This document shows positions 42,841 to 51,467 of a stretch of 64,000 nt of DNA, in pieces. The DNA lies in contig NZ_JNXT01000027.1 in the NCBI RefSeq assembly GCF_000716675.1, forward strand, positions 1 through 64,000, written 5' to 3'. Below the pieces are notes generated by a model. The model had not been told where the DNA came from. It saw only the letters and a program-made list of their open reading frames with translations, and ran no database searches. The stretch comes from Streptomyces alboflavus. Lineage in GTDB: Bacteria > Actinomycetota > Actinomycetes > Streptomycetales > Streptomycetaceae. Every line of letters starts with the position of its first letter. The stretch's first letter is position 1. Both the position numbers and the translations under genes were made by a program.

Positions 42841-43001
42841 TTCACCGTCACCGCCGCCGAGTCGCCGCGGTGACCCCTGCCGTCCGCTCGCTTCTTCGCC
42901 GTTCGCCGCCGCACATCCGTGTGCCGTAACGCACCTTCCAACCGCCGTCGGGAAACGGTCTGCCGACCGTGCCTCCGGCGAGACTCAAAGGAGCAGCAAC
43001 C

Positions 43002-43859
43002 TTGACCTCTCATCGGGCCTCCTTCCGTGAAGTCATGTCCCAAGGCGACCTGGTACGGGTCGCGGGCGCACACGACGCGATGGGCGCGACGCTCGCCCAG
43101 CAGGCCGGTTTCCAGGCGGTGTGGTCCTCAAGCCTGGAGGTGTCCGCCTCGCGCTGCCTGCCGGACGCCAGCGTCCTGACGATGACCGAGTACCTGGCCG
43201 CGGCCGCCAACATGCAGAAGGCGATCGACATCCCCGTCGTCGCCGACGTGGACACCGGCTACGGCAACAACCTGAACGTCGCGCACATGGTGCACGAGTA
43301 CGAGGCGGCGGGCATCACCGCCGTGGCCATCGAGGACAAGCTGTACCCGAAGGTGAACAGCTTCGCGGAGGCCGCACAGACCCTGCTGCCGCTCACCGAC
43401 TTCGCGCACAAGATCGAGACGGCCAAGAACGCCCAGCGCGGCGAGGACTTCTACGTCATCGCCCGCACCGAGGCCCTCATCGACGGCCTCGGCGTCGAGG
43501 AGGCCCTCAAGCGCTGCACGGCCTACGCCGACGCGGGCGCCGACGCGATCCTGATCCACTCCAAGAAGAAGGACGAGGGCGAGATCGTCGAGTTCCTCGA
43601 CGGCTGGGACGGCCGCAAGCCCGTCGTCATCGTGCCGACCACCTACCCGCAGTGGTCCGCGGCGGAGGCGACCAAGCACGGCGTCTCCGTCGTGATCTAC
43701 GCCAACCAGGGGCTGCGCGCCACCGTCCAGGCCCTGCGCACCACCTTCGGCACCATCTACCGGGACGGTACGTCCCTCGGTGTCGAATCCGAGATCGCCC
43801 CCGTGTCCGACGTGTTCGCTCTCCAGCGACTTCAGGATTGGCTGGCCCTGGAAGCGTGA
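43002..43859 (+). CDS. pepM: Phosphoenolpyruvate phosphomutase
   Basis: A 285-aa (beta/alpha)8 enzyme that rearranges phosphoenolpyruvate to phosphonopyruvate, creating the C-P bond. The diagnostic EDK-X5-NS motif is intact at residues 111-120 (EDKLYPKVNS), separating it from isocitrate-lyase relatives. DVDTGYGN carries the metal-binding aspartates and VIARTEALIDGLG follows. TTG 43002 has AAAGGAG 8 nt upstream; the 160 bp before it hold no gene. The stop overlaps the decarboxylase start (GTGA). This gene defines the cluster as phosphonate biosynthesis. Confidence 0.98.
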   Translation: MTSHRASFREVMSQGDLVRVAGAHDAMGATLAQQAGFQAVWSSSLEVSASRCLPDASVLTMTEYLAAAANMQKAIDIPVVADVDTGYGNNLNVAHMVHEYEAAGITAVAIEDKLYPKVNSFAEAAQTLLPLTDFAHKIETAKNAQRGEDFYVIARTEALIDGLGVEEALKRCTAYADAGADAILIHSKKKDEGEIVEFLDGWDGRKPVVIVPTTYPQWSAAEATKHGVSVVIYANQGLRATVQALRTTFGTIYRDGTSLGVESEIAPVSDVFALQRLQDWLALEA

Positions 43860-45010
43860 TATCCAACGACGACTTCTGCACGGCGCTCGCGGACCGCGGC
43901 TTCGACTTCGTCGCCGGCGTCCCGTGCTCCTACTTCAGCGGCCCGATCGAGCGGCTGACCCGTGACGGCGTCTACCTCCCGGCCGCGAACGAGGGCGCCG
44001 CCCTCGCCGCCGCCGCGGGCGCCGCCGTCGCCGGACACCGCGCCGCCGTCATCGCCCAGAACTCGGGGCTCGGCAACCTCGTCAACCCGCTGGCCTCGCT
44101 CACCGCGACGTACGGGATCCCGGTCCTGGTCTTCATGAGCCTGCGCGGCTGGCCCGACCCGGGTCAGGACGAGCCCCAGCACGAGGTCATGGGCCTGGCC
44201 ACGCACAGGCTGCTCGACGCGATGGACGTGCCGCACCTGACGGTGCCGGCCACCGCGACCGCCGCCGACTTCGCCGACGTGCTCGACCGCGCGGAGGCCG
44301 AACTGGCCGCGGGCCGGACCGTGTTCGTGCTCACCCAGAAGGGAGCCATCGAGAAGGCCGCCGGGGCGGGGGGCAAGGACGGCGAGAAGGCCGCCGAGCC
44401 TGCCGCCGCCTCCCGGGAGCACGGGCTCGGCCGGGTCGAGGTGCTGCGGGCGATCGAGCATCTCCTCGAGGGCGCCGCGGTGGTCTCCACCACCGGCTAC
44501 ACCTCCCGCGAGCTGTTCGGCGTCACCGGCTCCAAGAGCCACTTCTACATGCAGGGTTCGATGGGGCACGCCGCCGCGTTCGGCCTGGGCGTCGCCCTGC
44601 GCGAACCCGGCACGCCGGTCGTGGTCCTCGACGGCGACGGCGCCGCCCTCATGCACCTGGGCACGCTGTCGTCCGTCGGCGCCGCGGCACCGGACAACTA
44701 CGTCCACGTCATCTTCGACAACGGCTCGTACGAGTCCACCGGCGGCCAGGCCACCACCTCGCACACCACGAGGTTCGACACCGTGGGCGAGGGCGCCGGA
44801 TACGCGTCGGCACGGGTCTGCGACTCCGTGGCGGAGGTGACCGAGGCCCTCACCGCGGCGCTCGGCGGCGGCGGACCGCACCTGATCGTCGTCCCCGTCG
44901 CCCCGGCCGGGGCCTCCGCCTTCTCCCGGGCCACGGCCGCCATGACCACGACCGACATCCGCGAGGGCTTCGCGGCACGGCTTCGTGTGGAGCACACCGG
45001 TGGCGGCTGA
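43856..45010 (+). CDS. ppd: Phosphonopyruvate decarboxylase
   Basis: A 384-aa thiamine-diphosphate enzyme that decarboxylates phosphonopyruvate to phosphonoacetaldehyde, the irreversible step that pulls the unfavourable mutase reaction. N-terminal pyrimidine domain with GVPCSYFSGPIERL and NEGAALAAAAG (catalytic Glu), C-terminal PP domain with LDGDGAALMHLGTLSSVG (residues 258-275) and FDNGSYESTGGQ. A loop of about 20 residues near 165-185 is Lys/Ala rich. GTG 43856 overlaps the pepM stop. Normal family length. Confidence 0.97.
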   Translation: MISNDDFCTALADRGFDFVAGVPCSYFSGPIERLTRDGVYLPAANEGAALAAAAGAAVAGHRAAVIAQNSGLGNLVNPLASLTATYGIPVLVFMSLRGWPDPGQDEPQHEVMGLATHRLLDAMDVPHLTVPATATAADFADVLDRAEAELAAGRTVFVLTQKGAIEKAAGAGGKDGEKAAEPAAASREHGLGRVEVLRAIEHLLEGAAVVSTTGYTSRELFGVTGSKSHFYMQGSMGHAAAFGLGVALREPGTPVVVLDGDGAALMHLGTLSSVGAAAPDNYVHVIFDNGSYESTGGQATTSHTTRFDTVGEGAGYASARVCDSVAEVTEALTAALGGGGPHLIVVPVAPAGASAFSRATAAMTTTDIREGFAARLRVEHTGGG

Positions 45011-46175
45011 CCCCGGCGGGCACGGCGCGCAGGCCGCGTCGGGCGCGCGCCGCGGCGTCGAGGTGGTGTTCGGGGCGGGCGCGGTACGACGCCTCGACGC
45101 CATGGTCGACTCCCGCGGCGCGCGCCGCGTCCTGGTCGTGGCCACCGAGGGCGGCCTGCGGCGGGCGGGCTTCGGACACTGGCTGGACTCCCCGCGCCAC
45201 CACGTGTTCTCCGGCTTCCGGCCCAACCCCGTGCTCGACGACGTCCTGGCGGGCTGTGCCCTGCGCGACCGCGTCGCCCCCGACCTCGTCGTGGGGCTCG
45301 GCGGCGGCAGTGCCATGGACGTGGCCAAGATGGTGCGGGCCCTGCCCGCCGACGGCGCCGCCGCCCGGGCCTGCCTGGGCGCGGGCGCCGACCCGCTGCC
45401 GGCCGCGGGGGACCTCGTCCTGGTGCCCACCACCAGCGGCACGGGCAGCGAGGTGACGCAGTTCGCGACGGTCTACGACGGGGAGCGCAAGTTCTCCTTC
45501 GACCACCCGACGGCCGCCGCGACCTGCTCCGTCGTGGACCCGGAGCTGACCGCGACCTGCCCGGCGGAGGTCACCACGAGCTGCGCCATGGACGCGCTGT
45601 GCCACGCCGTCGAGTCGCTGTGGGCCCGCCGCTCGCAGGAGGGCTCGCGGGCCGACGCGCTGCGCGCCCTCGGCGCCCTCACCGGACCGCTCGGCGACGG
45701 CGTCAAGGACACGTCGGCCGCCGTACGGGAGCAGCTCGCCCGGGCGGCGATCGACGCGGGCCGCGCCATCAACGTCACCCGCACCACCGCCGCGCACGCC
45801 TTCGCCTACCGGCTGACCAGCCACCACGGCGTCCCGCACGGCGTGGCCTGCCTGCTCAACCTCCAGTGGCTGTTCGCCTACAACACCGAGCGGTCCGGCA
45901 CCCACTGCGAGGACGACCGGGGCCCGGCCCACGTCCGTGCCCAACTCGACGCGGTGGCCGCCGCCTTCGGCCTCGACCCCGTCGGCGTACCCGGCAGGCT
46001 CGGCGAGCTGCTCACGCAGTCGGGCTGGTCCTCGCGGCTCTCCGACTACGGCCTGACCGAGGGGCAGCTGCCGGAGTACGTCGCCGCGGGCCTCGGCTCC
46101 ACGGCGCGGGCCGCCAACAACCCCGTACGACTGGACGAATCGCTGGTGCTGCGGGCGCTCCGCGCCGTGTGCTGA
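45000..46175 (+). CDS. Iron-containing alcohol dehydrogenase (phosphonoacetaldehyde reductase)
   Basis: A 391-aa group III alcohol dehydrogenase. NAD-binding segment GLGGGSAMDVAKM and PTTSGTGSEVTQF; metal ligands Asp and His in AMDALCHAVESL plus His residues in AAHAFAYRLTSHHGVPHG. By context (directly after the mutase and decarboxylase) it should reduce phosphonoacetaldehyde to 2-hydroxyethylphosphonate, as PhpC, DhpG and relatives do. GTG 45000 with GTGGAG 7 nt upstream is preferred; GTG 44985 is an alternative. Overlaps the decarboxylase gene. Confidence 0.95.
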   Translation: MAADPGGHGAQAASGARRGVEVVFGAGAVRRLDAMVDSRGARRVLVVATEGGLRRAGFGHWLDSPRHHVFSGFRPNPVLDDVLAGCALRDRVAPDLVVGLGGGSAMDVAKMVRALPADGAAARACLGAGADPLPAAGDLVLVPTTSGTGSEVTQFATVYDGERKFSFDHPTAAATCSVVDPELTATCPAEVTTSCAMDALCHAVESLWARRSQEGSRADALRALGALTGPLGDGVKDTSAAVREQLARAAIDAGRAINVTRTTAAHAFAYRLTSHHGVPHGVACLLNLQWLFAYNTERSGTHCEDDRGPAHVRAQLDAVAAAFGLDPVGVPGRLGELLTQSGWSSRLSDYGLTEGQLPEYVAAGLGSTARAANNPVRLDESLVLRALRAVC

Positions 46176-46204
46176 CGCGGTAGGAAGCGGAAGGAACAGC
46201 AGTC

Positions 46205-49200
46205 ATGACACAGGCCGCTCCCTACGGGGCATGGAGTTCACCCGTTTCGGCGGCGGACGTCGCGGCGACGGACAGCCACCCCAACTGGCCCGGGTTCGTC
46301 GGCGACGAGATCTGGTGGTCGGAGCGGCTGCCCCAGGAGGGCGGGCGTACGACGCTCATGCGCGCCGAGCCCGGCGGCGGGGCGCGCAGTGCCCTGCCCG
46401 CGCCGTGGAACGTGCGCAGCAGGGTCATGGAGTACGGCGGCCGGGCCTGGGCGGGCGCGGCCACCGAGCACGGTCCGCTGATCGTCTTCGTGCACGCCGA
46501 CGACCAGCGGCTCTACCGCCACGACCCGGCCGCCCCCGGCGCCGCGCCCCGGCCCCTCACACCCGTGGCCGCGCCCGGGTCCGCGCTGACCTTCGTCGAC
46601 CCGGTGCTGCCCGCCGCCGCGGGGGCGGTACCGACCGAGGTCTGGTGCGTACGGGAGCGGACCGCTCCGGGAGGCGTCCCCGTACGGGAACTGGTGGCGG
46701 TGCCGCTGGACGGTTCGGCCGCCGAGGACGGTGCCTTGCTGCGCACCCTGGCGTCCGGGCACGACTTCCTGACCGGGCCGCGCGTCGCGCCGGACGGGCG
46801 GCACGTCGCCTGGATCGGCTGGAACCACCCCGACATGCCGTGGGACGCGAGCGAGGCCTGTGTCGCCGAGATCCGGGGCGACAACACCCTGGCCGCGGCC
46901 CGCGTCGTCGCGGGCGGGCCCGGGGAGTCCGTCGCCCAGGTCGAGTGGACCGACGACGGCGACCTCTATGTGATCACCGACCGTTCCGGCTGGTGGAACG
47001 TGCACCGGGCCGACCTCGGCGGCGGCACCCCGCGGGTGGTCGCCGTGTGCCCGCGCGAGGAGGAGTTCGCCGGGGCGCTCACCAAGATCGGGCTCACCTG
47101 GTGTGCGCCGCTGCCCGGCGGCCGGCTCGCCGTCGTGCACGGCACCCACTCCATGGCCCTGTCGGTACTCGACCCGGCCACCGGGGAACTCACGGCCCTG
47201 CCCGTCCCGTTCACCGAGTGGGAGCCCCTGCTCGTGAGCCACGGCCACCGGCTGATCGCGATCGGCGCACGGGCCGACCGGGACTTCACGGCCGTGTGCG
47301 TCGACACCTCCGACGGTACGTACACCACCCTGTCGGAGCCGCGCGCGACCGCGCCCGCCGACGTGCTTCCGGTGCCCGAGGCCCGCACCTTCCACGGCGG
47401 TGACGGCCGCCCGGTGCACGCCGTCGTCTTCCCGCCGCGCAACCCCGGCTTCACTGCCCTGCCCGGGGAGCTGCCCCCCTATGTCGTCTTCGCCCACAGC
47501 GGTCCCACCAGCCGCTTCCCCATGGCGTACGACCTGCGGATCGCGTTCCTCACCAGCCGCGGGATAGGAGTCGTGGGCGTCAACTACGGCGGCTCGACGG
47601 GATATGGCAGGCAGTACCGCGAACGGCTGCGGCACGCCTGGGGCATCGCCGACGTGGCGGACTGCGCCCTGGTCGCCGAGGCCCTCGCGGCCGAGGGCGC
47701 CGCCGACCCCGACCGGCTCGCCATCCGCGGGGCGAGCGCCGGCGGCTGGACCGCCGCGGTGTCCCTGACCACCCTCGACACCTACTGCTGCGCGGCGCTG
47801 CACTATCCCGTCCTGGACCCGGTGACCTGGCGCGACACCCAGAACCACGGCTTCGAGGCGTTCTACCTCGACACGCTCGTCGGCCCCTGGCCCGAGGCCG
47901 AGAGCGACTATCTGACGCGCTCGCCCGCACACGCCGCCGACCGTGTCGACGTGCCGTTCCTGCTGCTCCAGGGCAGCGCCGACCCGATCTGCCCGCCCGC
48001 GCAGGCCGAGCGGTTCCTGGCGGGGGTGCGGGCCGACGCGGCGCCGTACCGGCACCTGGTGTTCGAGGGCGAACGGCACGGGTTCAAGCGGAGCACATCG
48101 ATCGTGGAGAGCGTCGAGGCGGAACTCGCCCTGTTCCGGGGGGCGTTCGGGGTGCCCGGGTTGTCCGAAGCGCCCGGGGATTCTGTGGCCTCCGCGCCGG
48201 AGACCGTGCACGGGCTGGTCGCCGCCCGGGCCGCGCGTGCGCCCGAGCGCGTCGCCGTGCAGGACGCGTCCGGCTCCTGGACGTACGCCGAACTGCTCGC
48301 CCGCGCGGACGAACTCGGCGTGCTGTTGCGCCGGGCCGGGGTACGGCCCGGCGACCGGGTCGGCATCCATCTGGACCGCACGCGCGACCTGGTGGCGGGG
48401 CTGCTCGCGGCGCTGCGGGCCGGCTGCGCGTACCTGCCGCTCGATCCCGAGTACCCGGCCGACCGGCTCCGCTTCATGATCGGGGACGCCCGGCCCGCGG
48501 CTGTCCTCACGTGCCGGGGGCTGCCGCGGCCTCCGCTCGGAGACGGGACGCGTCTCGTGCACGTCGACGAGCCGGGCACGCCTTGCGGGGAGGCAGGGGA
48601 AGCAGGGGAGGCGGAGGAGGCGGCGGCGCCCGCGTCGGTGGCGGAGGCGTTCGCACCGGTGGCCTGTTCGCCGGACGCACCGGCCTTCGTCATCTACACG
48701 TCCGGCTCCACCGGCACCCCCAAGGGCGCCGTGCTCGCCCACCGCGGCATCGTCAACATCCTGCGGCACAGCAGGGACGCGTTCGGCTTCACCGAGGACG
48801 ACTCGGTGCTCGCCATGGCCGCGTTCTCCTTCGACTTCGCCCAACTGGAGCTGCTCCTGCCCCTCGTCGCCGGGGGCACCGTGCACCTGGTCGACCGGGC
48901 CGTGGCCCGCGACCCCGAACTGCTCGAAGCAGCGCTCGCCGCGCGCCGGGCCTCGTTCGTGATGGGCACGCCGTCGATGTTCGCCGCGCTCACCGCGTTC
49001 GGCTGGCGGCCGCCGCGCGGGATCAGCGTCGTCTCGGGCGGCGAGAGCCTGACGCCCGCCCTCGCGGAGGCCCTCGCGCCCGCGGTCGCGCTGTGGAACA
49101 TCTACGGCCCCACCGAGACGTCCATCTTCTCGCTGTACGAGCGGGTGCCCACGTCCGGCGGCCCCCGCGCCGCCGCCTCCGGGTCCGGGACCGACATCAC

Positions 49201-51394
49201 CATCGGCCGACCCGTACCGCACACGGTCGTCGAGATCCTGCGCGACGGCGAGCGCTGTGCCGACGGCGAGACCGGCGAGATCCACCTCGGCGGCCCCGGC
49301 CTCGCCCTCGGCTACCTCGACCGGCCCGAGCTGACGGCCGGGCGCTTCCTGCCCGACCCGTTCAGGACCGGCGAGCGCCTCTACCGCACGGGCGACCTGG
49401 GCCGCAGGCTGCCCGACGGCCGCATCGCCTACGAGGGGCGCGCCGACGACCAGGTGAAGATCCGCGGGCACCGGGTGGAACTGGGCGAGGTGGAGGGCTG
49501 GTTGCTGCGACACCCGTCGGTCCGCGCCGCCGCCGTCGTCGCGGAGCGGGGGCACCACGCGTTGCGGCTCGTGGCGTATGTCGTGCCGGCGGGGGACGCC
49601 GGAGGCGTGCCGGGTACGGCGGGTGGCGAAGGCCGTACCGCCGAGCTGCGTGGCCACCTCGCCCGGCACCTGCCCGCCTACGCCCTGCCCCACCGCATCG
49701 TCGAAGTCCCCGAGATCCCCCTCAGCCCCAACGGCAAGACCGACCGCCGTGCGCTGCGCGAGGCGGCGCGGCCCCGGTCCGCCGGGGCGGAGGGGCTCGC
49801 CGGGGTGTGGCGCGACGTCCTCGGCGTCGCCGACGTCGGGGCCGCGGACAACTTCTTCGCGCTCGGCGGCGACAGCCTCAGCGCGATGGAGATGACCATC
49901 AGGGCCCGGGACCTCGGCATCGTGCTGCGCGTCGCCGACCTGTACGGCGCGGAGACCTTCGGCGAGCTCGCGGACACGGTCGAGGCCCGCGGTCCGGCCC
50001 CCTCCGCCGTGCCGGCCGCCGCCGAGTCGCCGACGGCGCTGTCCCCGGCCCAGCTCCGCTTCCTGGAGTGGGACTACCGTGACGCCGACCACTACAACGT
50101 CTCGCTGCTCCTGGACGTCGCGGACACCGTGGACCGGGGCGCCCTGCGCGAGGCCCTGGACGCGCTGGCCGAGCGGCACCCCGCGCTGAGCCTTCGGCTC
50201 ACCGGACCCGCCGACGCGCCCGTACCGGTCACGGACCGCACGGCCCGCGCGCCCCTGTCCTGGCACGAACTCCCCGACACCGGTGACGACGAGGGGGCCG
50301 TCGAGCGGGCCTTCCTGAAGGAGGCCGACCTCCTCCAGCAGTCGCTGAGCCTGCGGGACGGGCCCGTCTGGCGGGCCGCCTTCTTCGCGGGGAGCGGAGG
50401 GTCCGGCAGCGGAGGCCACCGGCTGCTGCTCGTCCTGCACCACTTCATCGCCGACGGCATGTCCCTGAAGATCATCGCGCGGGATCTCGGGACGCTGTAC
50501 GCGGCGGCCGTCGGCGCGGAGCAGGGCGCGGTGTCGCCCGCCCCCGCGTCCTCGTGGGCCGCGCACGCGGGCACGCTGCGCCGGTTCGCGAACGGGCCGC
50601 TCGACGAGTTCTTCGTACGCCGTTGGGAGTCCCTTCCCTGGTCGCGGTGTGCCCCGCTGCCCGCCGACCGGCCGGACGGCAGCATGCACCTGAGCCACAT
50701 CAGGGCCTTCGACACCGAGGTCCCGCTGCCCGCGGGCATCAGCGCCCCGAGTCAGGAGGAGCTCCTGATCTCGGCCCTCGCGGCGGCCCTCGCCGAGGAG
50801 TCGGGCAGCCGCGGCGGCGCGGTCGAGGTGTGCCGCCACGGCAGGACCGACCTCACCGGCGGGCCCGGCCACTTCGACGCGGTCGGCTGGCTCAACAGCA
50901 TCACGCCGTACGTCCTCGCCCTGCCCGGCCCCGGTGCCACGGACACCGTCACCGCCGCCGCGCTGCGGGCGCAGATCGGCGAGATCCGCGACATGGAGCA
51001 GACCTGGGGAGCCCTGCGCCACCTGCACGACGACCCGGGTGTACGCGCCCGGATCGCCGCGCTGCCCGCGCCGGACGTCTATCTGAACTTCCTCGGCTCG
51101 CACATGCACGAACTGGAGACCGCGGGCCCCTTCCGGCCGCGCCACGGCGACGTCGGCATCGAGATGACCCTCGACCGCACCCAGCCGTACCGCGTCAAGA
51201 TCTACGCGGAGACGGAGACGGAGACGGAGACGGATACGGGGCCGGGGCCGGGGCCGGGGGCGGGGGCGGGGCCCGGCGCTGCCACCGTACGGCTGAAGTG
51301 GCAGTACAGCGCCGATGTCGACGACGAGTCCCGGATCCGGCGGCTCGCGGCGTCCTGCGGGCGGCTGCTCCAGCGCCTGGCCCGCTGTCCCTGA
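46205..51394 (+). CDS. S9 prolyl-oligopeptidase / adenylation / carrier / epimerase-like NRPS fusion
   Basis: A 1729-aa multidomain protein. Residues 1-640: S9 peptidase with N-terminal propeller and alpha/beta hydrolase; triad Ser511 (RGASAGGW), Asp593 (GSADPIC), His625 (ERHGFK). Residues 660-1170: adenylation domain with YTSGSTGTPKG (831), YGPTETS (967), YRTGDLGRRLPDG, GRADDQVKIRGHRVELGEVE, LSPNGKTDR. Carrier protein with phosphopantetheine Ser1224 (LGGDSLS). Residues 1265-1729: condensation superfamily, HHFIADG (1412-1418) with epimerase-like CRHGRTDLTG, VGWLNS and NFLGS (1628). No thioesterase and no standard condensation domain. By eye the A-domain code begins D-F-L-M-V-S; I cannot assign the amino acid. 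Confidence 0.93.
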   Translation: MTQAAPYGAWSSPVSAADVAATDSHPNWPGFVGDEIWWSERLPQEGGRTTLMRAEPGGGARSALPAPWNVRSRVMEYGGRAWAGAATEHGPLIVFVHADDQRLYRHDPAAPGAAPRPLTPVAAPGSALTFVDPVLPAAAGAVPTEVWCVRERTAPGGVPVRELVAVPLDGSAAEDGALLRTLASGHDFLTGPRVAPDGRHVAWIGWNHPDMPWDASEACVAEIRGDNTLAAARVVAGGPGESVAQVEWTDDGDLYVITDRSGWWNVHRADLGGGTPRVVAVCPREEEFAGALTKIGLTWCAPLPGGRLAVVHGTHSMALSVLDPATGELTALPVPFTEWEPLLVSHGHRLIAIGARADRDFTAVCVDTSDGTYTTLSEPRATAPADVLPVPEARTFHGGDGRPVHAVVFPPRNPGFTALPGELPPYVVFAHSGPTSRFPMAYDLRIAFLTSRGIGVVGVNYGGSTGYGRQYRERLRHAWGIADVADCALVAEALAAEGAADPDRLAIRGASAGGWTAAVSLTTLDTYCCAALHYPVLDPVTWRDTQNHGFEAFYLDTLVGPWPEAESDYLTRSPAHAADRVDVPFLLLQGSADPICPPAQAERFLAGVRADAAPYRHLVFEGERHGFKRSTSIVESVEAELALFRGAFGVPGLSEAPGDSVASAPETVHGLVAARAARAPERVAVQDASGSWTYAELLARADELGVLLRRAGVRPGDRVGIHLDRTRDLVAGLLAALRAGCAYLPLDPEYPADRLRFMIGDARPAAVLTCRGLPRPPLGDGTRLVHVDEPGTPCGEAGEAGEAEEAAAPASVAEAFAPVACSPDAPAFVIYTSGSTGTPKGAVLAHRGIVNILRHSRDAFGFTEDDSVLAMAAFSFDFAQLELLLPLVAGGTVHLVDRAVARDPELLEAALAARRASFVMGTPSMFAALTAFGWRPPRGISVVSGGESLTPALAEALAPAVALWNIYGPTETSIFSLYERVPTSGGPRAAASGSGTDITIGRPVPHTVVEILRDGERCADGETGEIHLGGPGLALGYLDRPELTAGRFLPDPFRTGERLYRTGDLGRRLPDGRIAYEGRADDQVKIRGHRVELGEVEGWLLRHPSVRAAAVVAERGHHALRLVAYVVPAGDAGGVPGTAGGEGRTAELRGHLARHLPAYALPHRIVEVPEIPLSPNGKTDRRALREAARPRSAGAEGLAGVWRDVLGVADVGAADNFFALGGDSLSAMEMTIRARDLGIVLRVADLYGAETFGELADTVEARGPAPSAVPAAAESPTALSPAQLRFLEWDYRDADHYNVSLLLDVADTVDRGALREALDALAERHPALSLRLTGPADAPVPVTDRTARAPLSWHELPDTGDDEGAVERAFLKEADLLQQSLSLRDGPVWRAAFFAGSGGSGSGGHRLLLVLHHFIADGMSLKIIARDLGTLYAAAVGAEQGAVSPAPASSWAAHAGTLRRFANGPLDEFFVRRWESLPWSRCAPLPADRPDGSMHLSHIRAFDTEVPLPAGISAPSQEELLISALAAALAEESGSRGGAVEVCRHGRTDLTGGPGHFDAVGWLNSITPYVLALPGPGATDTVTAAALRAQIGEIRDMEQTWGALRHLHDDPGVRARIAALPAPDVYLNFLGSHMHELETAGPFRPRHGDVGIEMTLDRTQPYRVKIYAETETETETDTGPGPGPGAGAGPGAATVRLKWQYSADVDDESRIRRLAASCGRLLQRLARCP
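51238..51271 (+). repeat. G-rich repeat inside the NRPS gene
   Basis: Runs of four to five G separated by CC or C follow a (GGAGAC)n tract at 51209-51233. Together they encode an acidic ETETETET and Gly/Pro stretch in the last domain. G-quadruplex potential and slippage-prone. Confidence 0.6.
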
Positions 51395-51467
51395 CGGCCG
51401 TTGCCCTGACGCCCGCTGCCCCTGACGTCCGCTGCCCCTGACCGGCCCTGACAGGAGACCCGACCCC

